A stretch of DNA of 64,000 bases from Adiantum capillus-veneris. Its lineage: Eukaryota > Streptophyta > Polypodiopsida > Polypodiales > Pteridaceae. The notes beneath the pieces were generated by a model. The model saw only the letters and a program-made list of their open reading frames with translations, had not been told where the DNA came from and ran no database searches. This document shows, in pieces, positions 1 to 14,289 of the stretch; position 1 is the stretch's first letter, and every line of letters begins with the position of its first letter. The position numbers and the translations under genes were made by a program. The stretch lies in the NCBI GenBank assembly GCA_014529385.2, contig CM043962.1:90445680-90509679 (forward strand), written 5' to 3'.

Positions 1-298
1 GCGAGGAGTGTCATCGACTTTGCACCTTATGCCCTTGTCAAGTGCGAGAGAGTGAGTACCACACACTACTTGAGTTCTCAGCTTTTGACCACACTAGGTC
101 CTCTTTTCCCCATATATTCATCCATGAGCTCTCCCTACATACCTTCCTCTCTCAACCACCACGATGTGGACTCTCTATTGCGACGCTCATTTCAGTCATT
201 TTTGAGCATCGAGAGTCACTTATGGCCTCCACTCACACCACGTGACATGTTAATTTGGTCCCATAGGTCATATTTGACCTCCGAGGATGATAATAGAA

Positions 299-300
<2 letters not shown>

Positions 301-329
<29 letters not shown>
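301..329. repeat. (CT)n microsatellite
   Basis: An uninterrupted CT dinucleotide run of about 14 units. It lies in sequence with no recognisable gene; the first 1.1 kb of the window holds only microsatellites and a diverged direct repeat. Confidence 0.95.
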
Positions 330-332
<3 letters not shown>

Positions 333-679
333 TAATCTGATTGTCCATAATACCATTGATGCCATGCACGTTAAATAACAACTACATGCTTTACACGTGT
401 CAAAACGCTAAAATAAAGTGGTGGACATTTATTGCACTGTATAATTTTGATTGAGAGGTCACTTTCACACTTAATGAGTTGTACAATATTTGTTGGTATA
501 CTTATTGTAGCATGAGAGAGAGAGAGGAACTGAGACAGAGAAAGAAAGCACAGCTCAGAAGAGTGTCGCAAAAGGTGACAATGTTGAGGGTCTTCTTGTC
601 CATCAGAGCAACCTAAATTCTACATATACCTGCAAGTATGAGAGAGAGAAATAGAGAGGGAAGTACATTAAGAGCAAGG

Positions 680-744
680 AAAGGGGAGAGAGAGAGAGAG
701 AGTATAATTGTTGTGTGTGTGTGTGTGTGCGTGTGTGTGTGTGC
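680..744. repeat. Compound GA / GT microsatellite
   Basis: A short GA run (about 687-702) is followed by a GT run with one GC interruption (about 712-743). The flanking purine-rich sequence is also low complexity. Confidence 0.9.
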
Positions 745-765
745 TAAACTAGAAATGACATGTTA

Positions 766-1638
<873 letters not shown>

Positions 1639-1939
1639 AAGGAACTTATTCCTCCATCAAGGCCATAGGAAAGAGGTGAACATTGTAGAAGTCGCCCATG
1701 ATGTGAATACCAGGGCCAGGGGGGCTGAGCACGAAAATTGATGTGCAGAGGAGATGAATAAACTTAAAGAGAAGGAAAAGGCAGCAAATGCTATAGAAGA
1801 AGAGATTAACAGCTACCACACTGTTACACACGAAATTGATGTCAGCAACAATAAAAATTTTATCATCTATGGAGGAAGGATTAATAGTAGATATACAGCT
1901 AGAAGATGGTATAAGGAGACTTGCATTATATTCTATGGT

Positions 1940-2828
1940 ATCAATGTATTTCGAGATCCAGAGGCTCAAATCACAGATTCAATTGTATATATCTTCCTGA
2001 AGTAAGATGCTTTCACCAACTTCATTATATTTTTTTTCAACCTTGAGGCTAGAGACAAACAACGAGTAATTGTCTTGTAGTTTGTTGATTAAGAGCCAGC
2101 TACCTGCAAAAAGTCATGCAGAAATGTATATCTTGGATTCCCAGATTTTTGTATTTATCAGAATGAAAAACACCCCTATTGGCACATTCAAAAAGTGGCT
2201 TGCCCATTGTCCAATGTTGCAAGTAACAACCATAATTTTTCCGTATGAGAGCAACCACCACTACAGCCTCTTTTGCATTGAACTTGACAAGCCATCTATC
2301 TGGACATTAAACTCAATTTGAGGAAGACTATGAGTGTTGAGAATTATAAATTGGTTTTATTTTGGATAAAGTATGGAGACACTTATTGTGTTGGGATAAT
2401 ACCAACTCCTCCTCCTTGCAGATGCATAAAAAGATTGTTGCACGTATATGGAAGGCTATGTGGAAATCTAGAGTTGTATAGATCAAAAATTAAGGAAGTC
2501 ACGGTGCCTTTATAGATGGATGCCAATTCATGTGGATGGAGGTGCCTCCTTCATGCTGAGTATATACTTCAAAGCTTTCTTTCATTAAATCCATTCATGT
2601 CCAAGGCATGCATTTTGCACAGCATTACTATAACATTGTGACTGTTTGGACAAAAATGTGCCTCATTTTCTTTTTGTTGTTGTTTTTTCTTTTGTAGAGT
2701 GCATTGGAGAAGTACACTGTACAGTATTTGCACCAATACCATGCCACCCTAATCAAGCATCTGTTTGCAATTTCACATCGTGTTAGCATTGATGCAGAGC
2801 AGAGACCCTATTGGATGACCACATTGTA
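1940..2828 (+). pseudogene. Ulp1/C48-type cysteine peptidase pseudogene
   Basis: Ulp1-family peptidases remove SUMO-like modifiers using a His-Asp-Cys triad and an oxyanion-hole Gln; plant transposons often carry them. Conserved blocks appear in order but in shifting frames. ITDSIVYIFLK (about 1966-2003) matches the family's N-terminal helix. IIFPYESNHHYSLFCIEL (about 2236-2289) holds the catalytic His. WTLNS follows, with Asn where the catalytic Asp is expected. MDANSCGWRCLLHAEYI (2516-2566) holds the catalytic Cys at 2531-2533. The expected Gln, six residues before that Cys, is a TAG codon (2513-2515). A likely intron ends TTTTGTAG at about 2697 and is followed by a 43-codon open stretch to 2828. 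Another possible intron, 1998-2079, starts GTAAGA and ends TTGTAG. Sequence from 1754 may be an upstream exon but shows no motif. The gene is non-functional as it stands. Confidence 0.55.
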
Positions 2829-3164
2829 GAGTTAACTATGACTCATGAGGGCAGAAGCAAACAAATTTCATAAGGACAACTGAGAAAGGATAGGAGCAAG
2901 AGGAGGGAGAACTTATGAGAAGAGAAGTGCTACAGAGGGAGAGTTTGACAAGGAGAAAACTCCATATGATGGGAGGCCCACACAGGAGCAAGATCACACA
3001 GATTCGACGAAGAAATAAATGTTGAAACTCCCTCTGCACTTTGAGGGTTGTAGAAGGAAGAATTTTATGAAGAGGGACGGGCTAAGAAAGAACGCTCTAA
3101 CCCTCAGGAAGAGCACACATTTGCCACAATTCCACCTGTTGAGCTTGAAAATCAAGAGTCATTT

Positions 3165-3392
3165 ATGCCTGAGACACAAAGAGATCATAGCACATTAGAA
3201 GCTAATTCAGGTGTAATGGAGCCCTCAACACTAGAGACACAAGATTCTCAAACTGCAGAAGAACAAGGGACTGGCGAGAAGAAGCTCGAGGATGTCAGCA
3301 CTGGACAAGACAACATCCATGGCAAGCAAACCCAGTATGGACCTTTGATAGACATTGACAAGATTGTTCCGGTAATAACCAATGTAAAATAA
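3165..3392 (+). other. Short acidic open frame, possible 3' exon
   Basis: An open frame of 75 codons rich in Glu, Thr, Gln and Ser, with no recognisable motif. It follows the peptidase relic on the same strand and could be its low-complexity C-terminal exon. The composition alone does not establish coding. Confidence 0.2.
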
Positions 3393-3483
3393 TATGAAAG
3401 TCAACCTATTGTCTAACTACTGCCAACTCTTGATCAATAAGAATAAACTTAGAGTAGCCTTCAACAATTTGAGAGCGTTGGTA

Positions 3484-4414
3484 CTAGAAGGAGATGAGAA
3501 GGGACTGTGTGATGATCATGTTCTTGGCCATCACAGTGTCTAGTGCAACCTTGCAATGTATGTTGTACACCTCTTTAACATACCACCCTCTATCAAGAAG
3601 CTTGTCACAGAAGCAAGCGTCTAGAGATTTACATACCAACATTGTCTTTGCAACATGTATGTGATAATTCCACAAATAAACTTATAGGACAAAAAATAGC
3701 AATCTTTACCAATTTAGTGGGAACTAATTTTTGTAGGGACCTCTGCACATCCCTAAACAGCTTGCTTCTGAGAGCTTCACACACTGTGGTGTTTGGGACC
3801 GGCCAATCAATACAACTCCAATTAGTAGGAAGAGGGAGTTTAACCAGAGTACCTTTTTTGTTTTTTTGGTTGAGTTGGTAGAAATTCTCGTAGAAGAAAA
3901 TTCCCTCATCTGCAAGACTCTTGCTAGTTCTTCCATCATTCTGTAAAACACCAATGTCAATGTGGATTACAGAGATGAGACCTAGAATACACTCCACTTG
4001 CTCTCATTCCTCATATGATGAAGGATAGGCATCTGCACTGTTGCAACAACAAAACGTAATAGACCAGCTAGTCTAACAATTGAATAGAATTTAGAATTTA
4101 TGAGAACTTGATCTACCTCTATTAATATTGTTCTACCTCTTGAAAAAGAAAAAATAAATTAAGAGAACAGCAAGGTCTGAAAGAAAGAATAGAGATGGAA
4201 GGCTATGAGCACACTTACAGCTGCATCGAGTATGATAAGCCAATGAGACATCTCCACCATTAGCAATCACATCGGATTGAGTGTAGAAATGTTGTACCAA
4301 AACCTCCTTAGCAGTTTTCTTGCCCACCTCCACTTTGAAATCTAGCAATAGTGCTTTCCATGCTGAACGAGATAGATTTTTTGTTGAGGATCTTTTCCTC
4401 CTTCTTGGTTGCAT
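3484..4414 (-). other. Unrecognised multi-exon gene-like region
   Basis: On the minus strand, four open segments lie between plausible splice borders. The first begins MQPRRRKRSSTKNLSRSAWK at 4414, is basic, and runs to a GTAAGTG donor near 4218. A second stretch with ADAYPSSYEE lies near 4030-3998. The longest, 3997-3700, contains GIFFYENFYQLNQKNKKGT and ends near a GGTAAAGA donor. The last contains RGWYVKEVYNIHCKVALDTV (about 3590-3530). I do not recognise a family. An in-frame stop falls between the second and third segments, so it may be a pseudogene or my exon borders may be wrong. Confidence 0.25.
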
Positions 4415-5739
4415 AAAAACCCAAGAACATTTGTATATTGTCTATTGTTGCCATTGACTATCTATATTGATGGAGTTTGAGATAGTGATAGAGATTATGG
4501 TGCTACTTGGTGTCCTTGGGAGATTAATGGAGAGGATGGCTAAGGAGAGAGCACAACAACCCCTAGAGCTATTAGGGTGGGAAGAAGAAGAAGAAGAAAC
4601 CATGGCTCTTTTGGAGTGGTAGAAGAAAGCATGAACTTTCTTGCAATGGAGGGGAATTTAATTTTGAATGCTTGGTTAATGGAGCAAGAGCTTTTAGTGG
4701 TAGGAGTATGATACATTCTCGTAGTTGTCTTTCAGTACCTTAACCACATTCAAACCCTTGGCCCACATATAGATATCGTAAACGCCGTACAAACGAGGTT
4801 TTACCTCATGTTTCTTCTCTTTATTTCACATTTTTTTATTTATATCTTCCTATTTCTAAGTTACATTAGCTTGTTGTTCATTGGATGCGCCTTCTTTTCT
4901 CTCTCCTCAATAAGGCCCTCCAAATGACCTCCCAAATTCCCTAATGCTGGAAGGTGGCCCGAGCACGGATGAACAGACACAAAGCCATTCCATTAGCAAT
5001 TTCATTCTGACTAATCAGGATTTTCTTTGTTATTATTGGGCTGTAAAGAAACACGAGCAAAGAAGCAAAGAAAGACATCCTTCTTCTGCTCTTGGATTAC
5101 CAAAAGCCAGGACAAGGAAGAATATTTGCGCAGCCATGGCACAACGTTGGTGCAAGCAAACACTATGTCTATCAAGGAATAAACAAAAGGAAATGCAACT
5201 TTTGGACCACCATACATTTTTCGAGCTGCAAAAAAAAAAAAAAAATCAGCAATGTCAAAGACACCGTTCTATCGGTGTGCGCAACACTTTGACTCAAATT
5301 AAGGTCCCGCACTAAAAAATGAGCTTTTTGTGAAGAGAACCTCTTTGAAAATGATATTGAACAATAGTACATGTAAGACCTCAATAAACCAATCTAAAAT
5401 TGATAGTGTCATGTGTATCCATTGAAGGAATATAGCTACTGCAAGTTCAAGGCTGGAGAATAAAGATGAGGATGAAGTGTTGCCATAGATGCTTGTGAGA
5501 GACAATTGCCTCAAGGAACCACTTTCACCAACGAAACAAGAGATTTGGTGCATGCCTTTTGTACATCAAAGACCAGAGTTTCACCTAACAAGAAGGACAT
5601 ATGCAATAAGAGAATTGGAAGGAAAAGTGTTGTCAAAAATCCTATGCATCTACTCGATGACTGTTAGGTACCAACAACTCTTAGCAATTGTAATTTGTTT
5701 GACAATCCTTAAGGCTGATTTGGTTAAGACAATACCGAA
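4415..5739. other. No gene recognised
   Basis: AT-rich sequence with scattered short open frames in several phases, none carrying a recognisable motif. A 13-A homopolymer occurs near 5230. I see no repeat longer than a few tens of bases. Confidence 0.5.
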
Positions 5740-7530
5740 TTGAGTAGTCTGCTATATGGAAATGGTTGTGTACAATACCTTATAAAGGTTATATGCAATA
5801 CCACTGCATTCTTATGTAGTTCCAAAGCTGTCCTGTATAGAACCAAAGCCCTTATGCAGTACCAAATTTGGTGCTCAATTGTTTACTAGTAATTCCACAT
5901 CTTATCTATAGTGTACCAAAGCCTTTGTATAATATCTTTTCCTTCCCTAGAGACACAAAATCCTATCTATAGAGAACCAAAGCCTCTCTCAATTTTACCA
6001 AAGCCTAATTGTCTAGTACCAAAGTCTTTGTACACTACCAAACCTTATAGTACCAAAGCATTCTTGATAACACCAAAGCATTTGCAAAGTACCCATATAA
6101 TACTCTTTTGCATAGAGTTCTACTATAAGTCAAAAGTACCAAAAGAGTACCAAATTTGAATTTATGTTATATGGCAATGGTACTCCACAGTACCAAAGGT
6201 CTTTGTGTAGTACCCAAGCCTCTGTAAACTACCCAGTTTGTTACTTTCTTGCATGCCAATGGTTGTACATAGTACCAAAATCCTAATGGCAATACCAAAT
6301 ATGGAAATAATATATCTATAGAGTACCAAAGCCTCACTCTATTTTTTCAAAGCCTAATTGTGTAGTACCAAAGTCTTTGTGCATTACCAAACCTACCCCC
6401 TGTATAGTACCAAATCATACTTGTTTATCCCCAAAGAATTTGCAAAGTACCCATATGGGTACTCTTCTGCATGGAGTTCTACTATGAGTCAAAAGCAGAT
6501 GGACATTACCAAATATGATATTTTTTTTTATGGCAATGGTCCTTCACAGTACCAAAGGTCTTTGTATAGTCCATAAGCCTCTCTAAACTACCCAATTTGG
6601 TACTCTCCTATGCCATTGGTTGTACATAGTACCAAAAGCCTAAGCCTCACTCTATTTTACCAAATCATAATTGTGTAATACCAAATTTTTTGTGCACTAC
6701 CAAACCTACTCTATGTATAGTACCAAAGCATTCTTTTATCAAAGCATTTGCAAAGTATAATATTGGTACTCTTCTGCATGCATAGAGTTCTACTATGAGT
6801 CAAAAGCAGAAGACAATACGAAATCTGGCTTTTTGTTGTATGGGAATGGTCCGACATTGTACCAAAGGTCTTTGTATAGTACGCAAGCCCCTATAAACTA
6901 CTCAATTTGGTACTCTCCTGCAAGCCATTGGTTGTACATAATACCCAAATACTAAAGACAGTACCAAATATGGAAATGGTCCTTTATAGTGCCATATGTT
7001 TTATGAATAGTCTCAAATTTGTATAGCACCAAATGTTTTTTGGATAGTCTCAAATTTTACTGGTTTTGGTGTTGTCTAGCTCTTAGATGCTATTCTATTT
7101 CATGGGGCAATGGTTGTATAGTACCAACGCCCCTCAGAAGAACCCACATAGTTGTGTATTGATGTGTATTGGTTCTATACTTGGGGGGTTCACCGTTCAG
7201 TACACCCATATATAATGTAGTTTGCAGGATATTAAAAAAAAAAACCCTCTTTTAACATATTTGAATGAATAAAGTCATCCCTTATTTTAGGATTCTTTCC
7301 CAAAACTGAATATAAACACCCCTTATTTTAATGTATCTCTATTAAATTTCTTAAATGTTTTGCATTTTAAAACCCCTCCTTTTGAACTCATGTGATACAT
7401 TAACATGATTACATAGTGCACCCCTCGAGGTTCTATATTGTGCCAAAAGAGGTAGAAATGAATCATTTTGGTTACCCGATAGGACAATTTTGTACTCTAT
7501 AGTACTATATTTGGTACTGTCTACAGTCAG
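5740..7530. repeat. TACCAAA-rich tandem array (units of about 310-360 bp)
   Basis: The heptamer TACCAAA and its variants recur dozens of times, mostly spaced 15-35 bp apart. Superimposed are larger units marked by GAGTTCTACTATGAGTCAAA at about 6115, 6475 and 6785, each followed about 50 bp later by GGCAATGGT, then CAGTACCAAAGGTCTTTGTA, then AAACTACCCAATTTGGTACT. That gives three clear copies 310-360 bp apart plus decayed edges. No coding frame persists. It could be a minisatellite or the subterminal repeat zone of a DNA transposon. Confidence 0.8.
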
Positions 7531-7915
7531 TTTTGGGAGGAAATCCATACACCGAGCGGAAAAAACCGAGCATGGCATTTTTTCGAGCAAAAATAAAGAA
7601 TATCGTAGCATAAAAGGACTTGTTTTTTGATCCCTTCCATAATTTCAAGTGCAAGTCATCCAAGAAAATGCTCAATCAATAAAAGGTGATCGTTGTGACA
7701 ATATAAATTCTTAATTGACTAAGTATCATAAGCTATCAAAACAATGCAAGTATAATAGGTACCCATCTTGTAATGACTCTTAAAAATTCAATGTTATGTT
7801 GAAACTTTGGTTTCCCAGACAATCCTGGAATAACTCTACTTTTGTCAGTGCTGCCTGAAGCACAAACTTGTGAGCTATACAATCCAACCCAAGGACTCAA
7901 AAATACACAAAGTAG
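7531..7915. other. No gene recognised
   Basis: AT-rich sequence between the TACCAAA array and the SWIM-finger relic. I see no motif or repeat here. Confidence 0.4.
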
Positions 7916-9358
7916 ATGTGTTTACAATGCATATATGTGAGGCACTTGCTGTCTCTTTTTTGGAAATCCTCACAAGTACATCGAGGGAAGTATGCAATGG
8001 TCATAGCATAAGTAACCCCCTTCGAAGCAAGGCAAGAGTGCTACCATGAAAAACATGCAACGCGGTCGGTACCAATATAACCTCTCTCACTAGTAGTGTT
8101 TGCATGCTTTTGCCCAATGCTATCCTCTCATTGAAGTCTTTGGTTAATTTTGACCTCCATCTGAGATGCTTTCCATCTCTATATCTAGCACGGACCAAAC
8201 TAGGCTATGTTTTGCATTTCCCAATAGGGCAAAGGTTGTGTTGTGTTGCTGCATTGCTGCCTTGTAGCACACATCCAATTTTTTGCACCATCTCAACCTC
8301 CCATGGAAGCAGATAGATTCCTTCTTCCACCACCCACATGCCCACGTGACTGGCTGAAGAGGTCTGATAATCATCTCATCAATATTCCATGCATGAGTGT
8401 TACTCTCGTTCCAAAACCATACGAACCCCTCCACAATTCCTCTTGGTTGGGCACCCACATGACAATGTTTTCTCCCCCCCCCAAAAAGCAAGGGACATGA
8501 ATATTCACCATTTTTCACATTATCTAAATTGTTGTTTATGGACCTACCTCAATGTAGTTTCTCTTCGAGAAGAACACCAAAACACGTCATTTTTTTACCA
8601 GGCTATGTGCGCATAATTGCCTAAACTGTCTGAGGCACCTTCTTCTCCGATCAAAGACTAGGAGAAGTGGAAGCATTTTGCTTGCTTGTGGTACATAGCA
8701 AAATGGTAATCTTCTTCAAGAGTTTCATCAGGGTCAAGAAAGACTAATTGCAATTTTCTCACACTCTTAAATCTTGTATTGTATCTCTATTCATTTCTGG
8801 ACTTGGTATTTGCATTTCTAGAACTGTTGATTGAGCTACGTCAACCAATAATTTATTTGATGCAAACACTAATTGATTGCTCATAAATCTAGCTGCCAAG
8901 TCTACCACATTGGTCCTATGGATGATTACATGCCCTTCAAGTAGGTGTTGTAACGCACATTTTGAAGAACTACTAGTGACATATCTACACAATTGACTTC
9001 ATAAAGACCAATGAATTTTTTATAACCAACTGAAGCATGCATACTTGCCTGTTTAGCCTTAGAAATATTTGTTCTTAGAACAAGAGCACTGACCCATCTT
9101 GAGCAACAAATATATCTCCTCAGTGTGGCACTCTAGCACCTCACCATGACAACCAAGATTTTGATGTTGGAATCTTATCCAAAATAGCATGTCCCGTTCT
9201 CTAGATCTATTTGAGTTTTTCCTTGCACACTTGTACTGCATGTTCTGATGGTACATGTAACCATTTTCAACACAATATTTATGCTTCTCTTGAAAAGAGG
9301 AGCGTCTTTTTCTTGGCTCCACCAAAGTAGGCAATATGAACAGCAATCCAATTTGCAT
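7916..9358 (-). pseudogene. SWIM zinc-finger protein relic, possibly Mutator-like transposase
   Basis: On the minus strand, about 8050-7916, one frame reads SKGVTYAMTIAYFPRCTCEDF, then QKRDSKCLTYMHCKHI. This fits the SWIM pattern CxC...CxH, with Cys-Thr-Cys and Cys-Lys-His, and the preceding Tyr-rich strand usual in Mutator-like transposases and FAR1-type proteins. Upstream on the same strand, 9358-8060, the frames are short and shift repeatedly; they include basic and aromatic stretches but no DDE motif I can place. The SWIM match is visible. Assignment to a Mutator-like element, and the 9358 limit, are inference. No terminal inverted repeats were found. Confidence 0.4.
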
Positions 9359-10415
9359 TTGCCTTATCTGTTATAAATCCTTGAATTTCAGGCTTATCAT
9401 AACCATTATAGTCATATGGCAACTGATAGCACATGGTGAACAATTATTGTCCTAGAGTGAAACAAAGACCACTTTTTCCACACCACAATCTCTTGGAAAA
9501 GACAAACCAACGGTGTTTTTTTACCCATGCCACACGCTTTCAGATACTAAGTCTGAAAATGCCAAAACCTAGGGAAACTTTTTTCAAGAGGTAAAGTGTT
9601 TTTTTTTTTCAGAACCCCAATAAACTACACCTCTCTCAACTTATTCTCAACGATTCATTTTCCTCCATAACGTTAATGAACTACACCTTTATGCTCCATT
9701 TTCCTCTTTATCTGTGCTCGCTCAAGTTTTTCTCATTAAAACCTCTTTGATGTCTCAAGATACATCTATCTTATTTTCATATAGTCTTGAAAGAGCTGCA
9801 TTTTAAATGTTTTTCAACCCTAGCCATCGTTGCTCCTCGTTGTTCAACTATGCACAGAGCATATAATTTTCCAAAGTAGGTCCACCCATTAGGTGGACGT
9901 CGCTCTTGCTATTTACAAATGTAACAAAAACCACTTGGACACTGCTCTGATTGCTCCCGTGTCAACGCGGGACAATTTAGGATAAAGTCCCATTTTAGGG
10001 TAGCAAGGGATTGGAGCGCGCTGTTAAGCAAGGTAAGGGGGGCATGCTTGAGAAACTTGCATCTTTTCGTTTTCAAAACTGTAGAGGTGAGCGAGTCAAA
10101 GTGTGGAGAAAGGTTTATGATCTGGTAGATAAAAGAGTAAATAAATATGTTCATGTCGTTTTGTTCATTTAGTCAATGATTTACTATGAAAGCATTAGCT
10201 CATGTTAATTGGGATCATGCATTAACTTGTTTCGCATAGACACGATATGTTGAAGGGTCACGTCCGAGTAGATAGGATTAAGAAGATTAACACATGTATG
10301 ATGATAAGCACATCAAGCTTGGGACCCTACAAGGAATGCTCAACAGCCAAGGGCCGTCCAAAAACCGGATTGAGATGAAATTAAATTAAATGTATTGAGA
10401 AAAACTTTTGGGAGA
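9359..10415. other. No gene; dispersed GCGGGA motif
   Basis: No coding signal. Near 9965 the sequence CGCGGGACAATTTAGGATAA resembles, in inverse orientation, the core of the tandem duplication at 10,420-10,610 and a further copy near 11,741. Confidence 0.4.
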
Positions 10416-10419
10416 CTAT

Positions 10420-10610
10420 ATTGGGACTCTATCCTAAATGCTTCCGCGCCGACGCAGAATGATTAAGGGGTGTGTCCCAGTTGAACTTGTTTGCTCATCC
10501 TAACCAAGCAGGTATATTGAGACTCTATCCTAAATGATCCCGCGCCGGCGCGGAATGGTTAAGGTGTGTGTCCCGATTGCGCTTGTATGATCGTCCTAAC
10601 CAGGCAGGCT
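10420..10610. repeat. Tandem duplication, about 94-bp unit
   Basis: Two adjacent units (about 10,420-10,513 and 10,514-10,610). Each starts TTG(A/G)GACTCTATCCTAAATG, continues through a GC-rich core (CCGCGCCG.CGC) and GGTGTGTCCC, and ends TCCTAACCA(A/G)GCAGG. The second core contains the palindrome CGCGCCGGCGCG. Related single copies lie near 9965 and 11,741. Confidence 0.8.
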
Positions 10611-10747
10611 GCTCGAGAGTCAAACTTGCTACTTCTCCTCGCCCGCCCCTTCAACCACAACTTCTCAGTAGCTACAAGTCCTGTATTTGTAAAAGCTTTT
10701 TGATCTTCGTCCGCGACAAGACCTTATATAGTATGTGACCACTTGGC

Positions 10748-10750
<3 letters not shown>

Positions 10751-10790
<40 letters not shown>
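10751..10790. repeat. (AG)n microsatellite
   Basis: A pure AG run of about 20 units. Confidence 0.97.
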
Positions 10791-13319
<2,529 letters not shown>

Positions 13320-13660
13320 AAGCACGAGAAGGAGAGAAGTGAGCACCGTTAGCTCATGTTGTGTATTTCATTATCCAAAACTTAATAATAACTAATAAAA
13401 ATTGGCTTTTATACCTTAGCCAAGGTTTTTGGTGGTCAAAACTAATAATTTGGGAGCTCTAACTAAAGATAGGTAATGACAGATTAATACAATCTGGAAG
13501 CTTGTAGCCCCAACTCATCTATTACAAGGTTTATCCAAAAAATAGGAGTTACAATGTTCTCGATTTATCAAAAATAATCAGTGTTTTTACAATCAGAGCT
13601 ACGAAAAATGGTTTTTGAGTTAGCTTGCTGCTAACATTCTGCTGGACGGATACGCCGCGA
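13320..13660 (-). repeat. LTR-like remnant related to the LTR at 23,470-23,826
   Basis: The order of short blocks resembles the 357-bp LTR at 23,470-23,826: a TATACCTTA-type segment, ATACAATCTGGAAGCTTGTA near 13,490, ATTACAAGG near 13,521, and CTAACATTCTGCTGG near 13,632 where the other copy has CTAACA followed by its polypurine tract. Similarity is patchy, so this would be a diverged subfamily or a fragment. Boundaries are approximate. Confidence 0.4.
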
Positions 13661-13903
13661 CGAACGTCAGCACAGCGAGAACTCACCTAACATATAATGT
13701 CAGCTAAGGATGAAGCTCGGCCCGCAGGCGTGTGGAAGCAAGCATAAGGTGTCAACCTACACTCGACCGACTCCTAACTAATTCCTACAGAGGTCTCTAC
13801 TGATTGTCTAAGTCACAGCCTTCAAGAGTGCATAAGAGGAAACTTCCTACAACGCTTTCTAGAGCCGAACACCCATCAAACAATCTCGAAACACAATAGA
13901 ACT

Positions 13904-13992
13904 TGAAGGAGACCCTACTAACACCAATAGGTCGCTCTCCCTAAGGTCTATGAACCAAAATCCCAACCCAAAACACACAGTGCAAAATCACG
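13904..13992 (-). repeat. LTR-edge repeat shared with 23,470-23,560
   Basis: Beginning TGAAGGAGACCCTACTAACA, this ~88-bp segment nearly matches the start of the LTR at 23,470 and then diverges abruptly after GTGCAAAATCAC. Here it continues into GTAGGATGTCT, which is one arm of the palindrome found in the array at 16,432-17,285. It lies just beyond the 3' end of the ORF-Y copy, as expected for the 3' edge of a minus-strand element. Confidence 0.6.
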
Positions 13993-14009
13993 TAGGATGT
14001 CTGGCCGAT

Positions 14010-14289
14010 ATTTGCAGGTTTTCGTTTCCGAAATCTAAAGTGCCTAATGTGTAGTTCTACTCAATGTGACGCGTGGATATGCTGCAATGCAAAATCGGAC
14101 AACGTATGCTCACCCAATCACCAGATGAAGCTCGTAGAAGGAGCTCGCAAAACCGGACCGTACGTGCGCAATGTAGGTATCGGCGCATAGTTCTCGTCAA
14201 GGGCAACACGCTGCACTTCTTCGCACTCGATTCCGACCACCGGTGTATACGTAGCGTCAAGATGAAGCTCACACTTCTACTTCTTTAGA
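14010..14289. other. GC-richer spacer after ORF-Y
   Basis: A short stretch, richer in CG dinucleotides than its surroundings, between the ORF-Y stop and the LTR-edge repeat. It is open on both strands for about 70 codons, but neither product is recognisable. It occupies the position of a 3' untranslated region. Confidence 0.3.
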
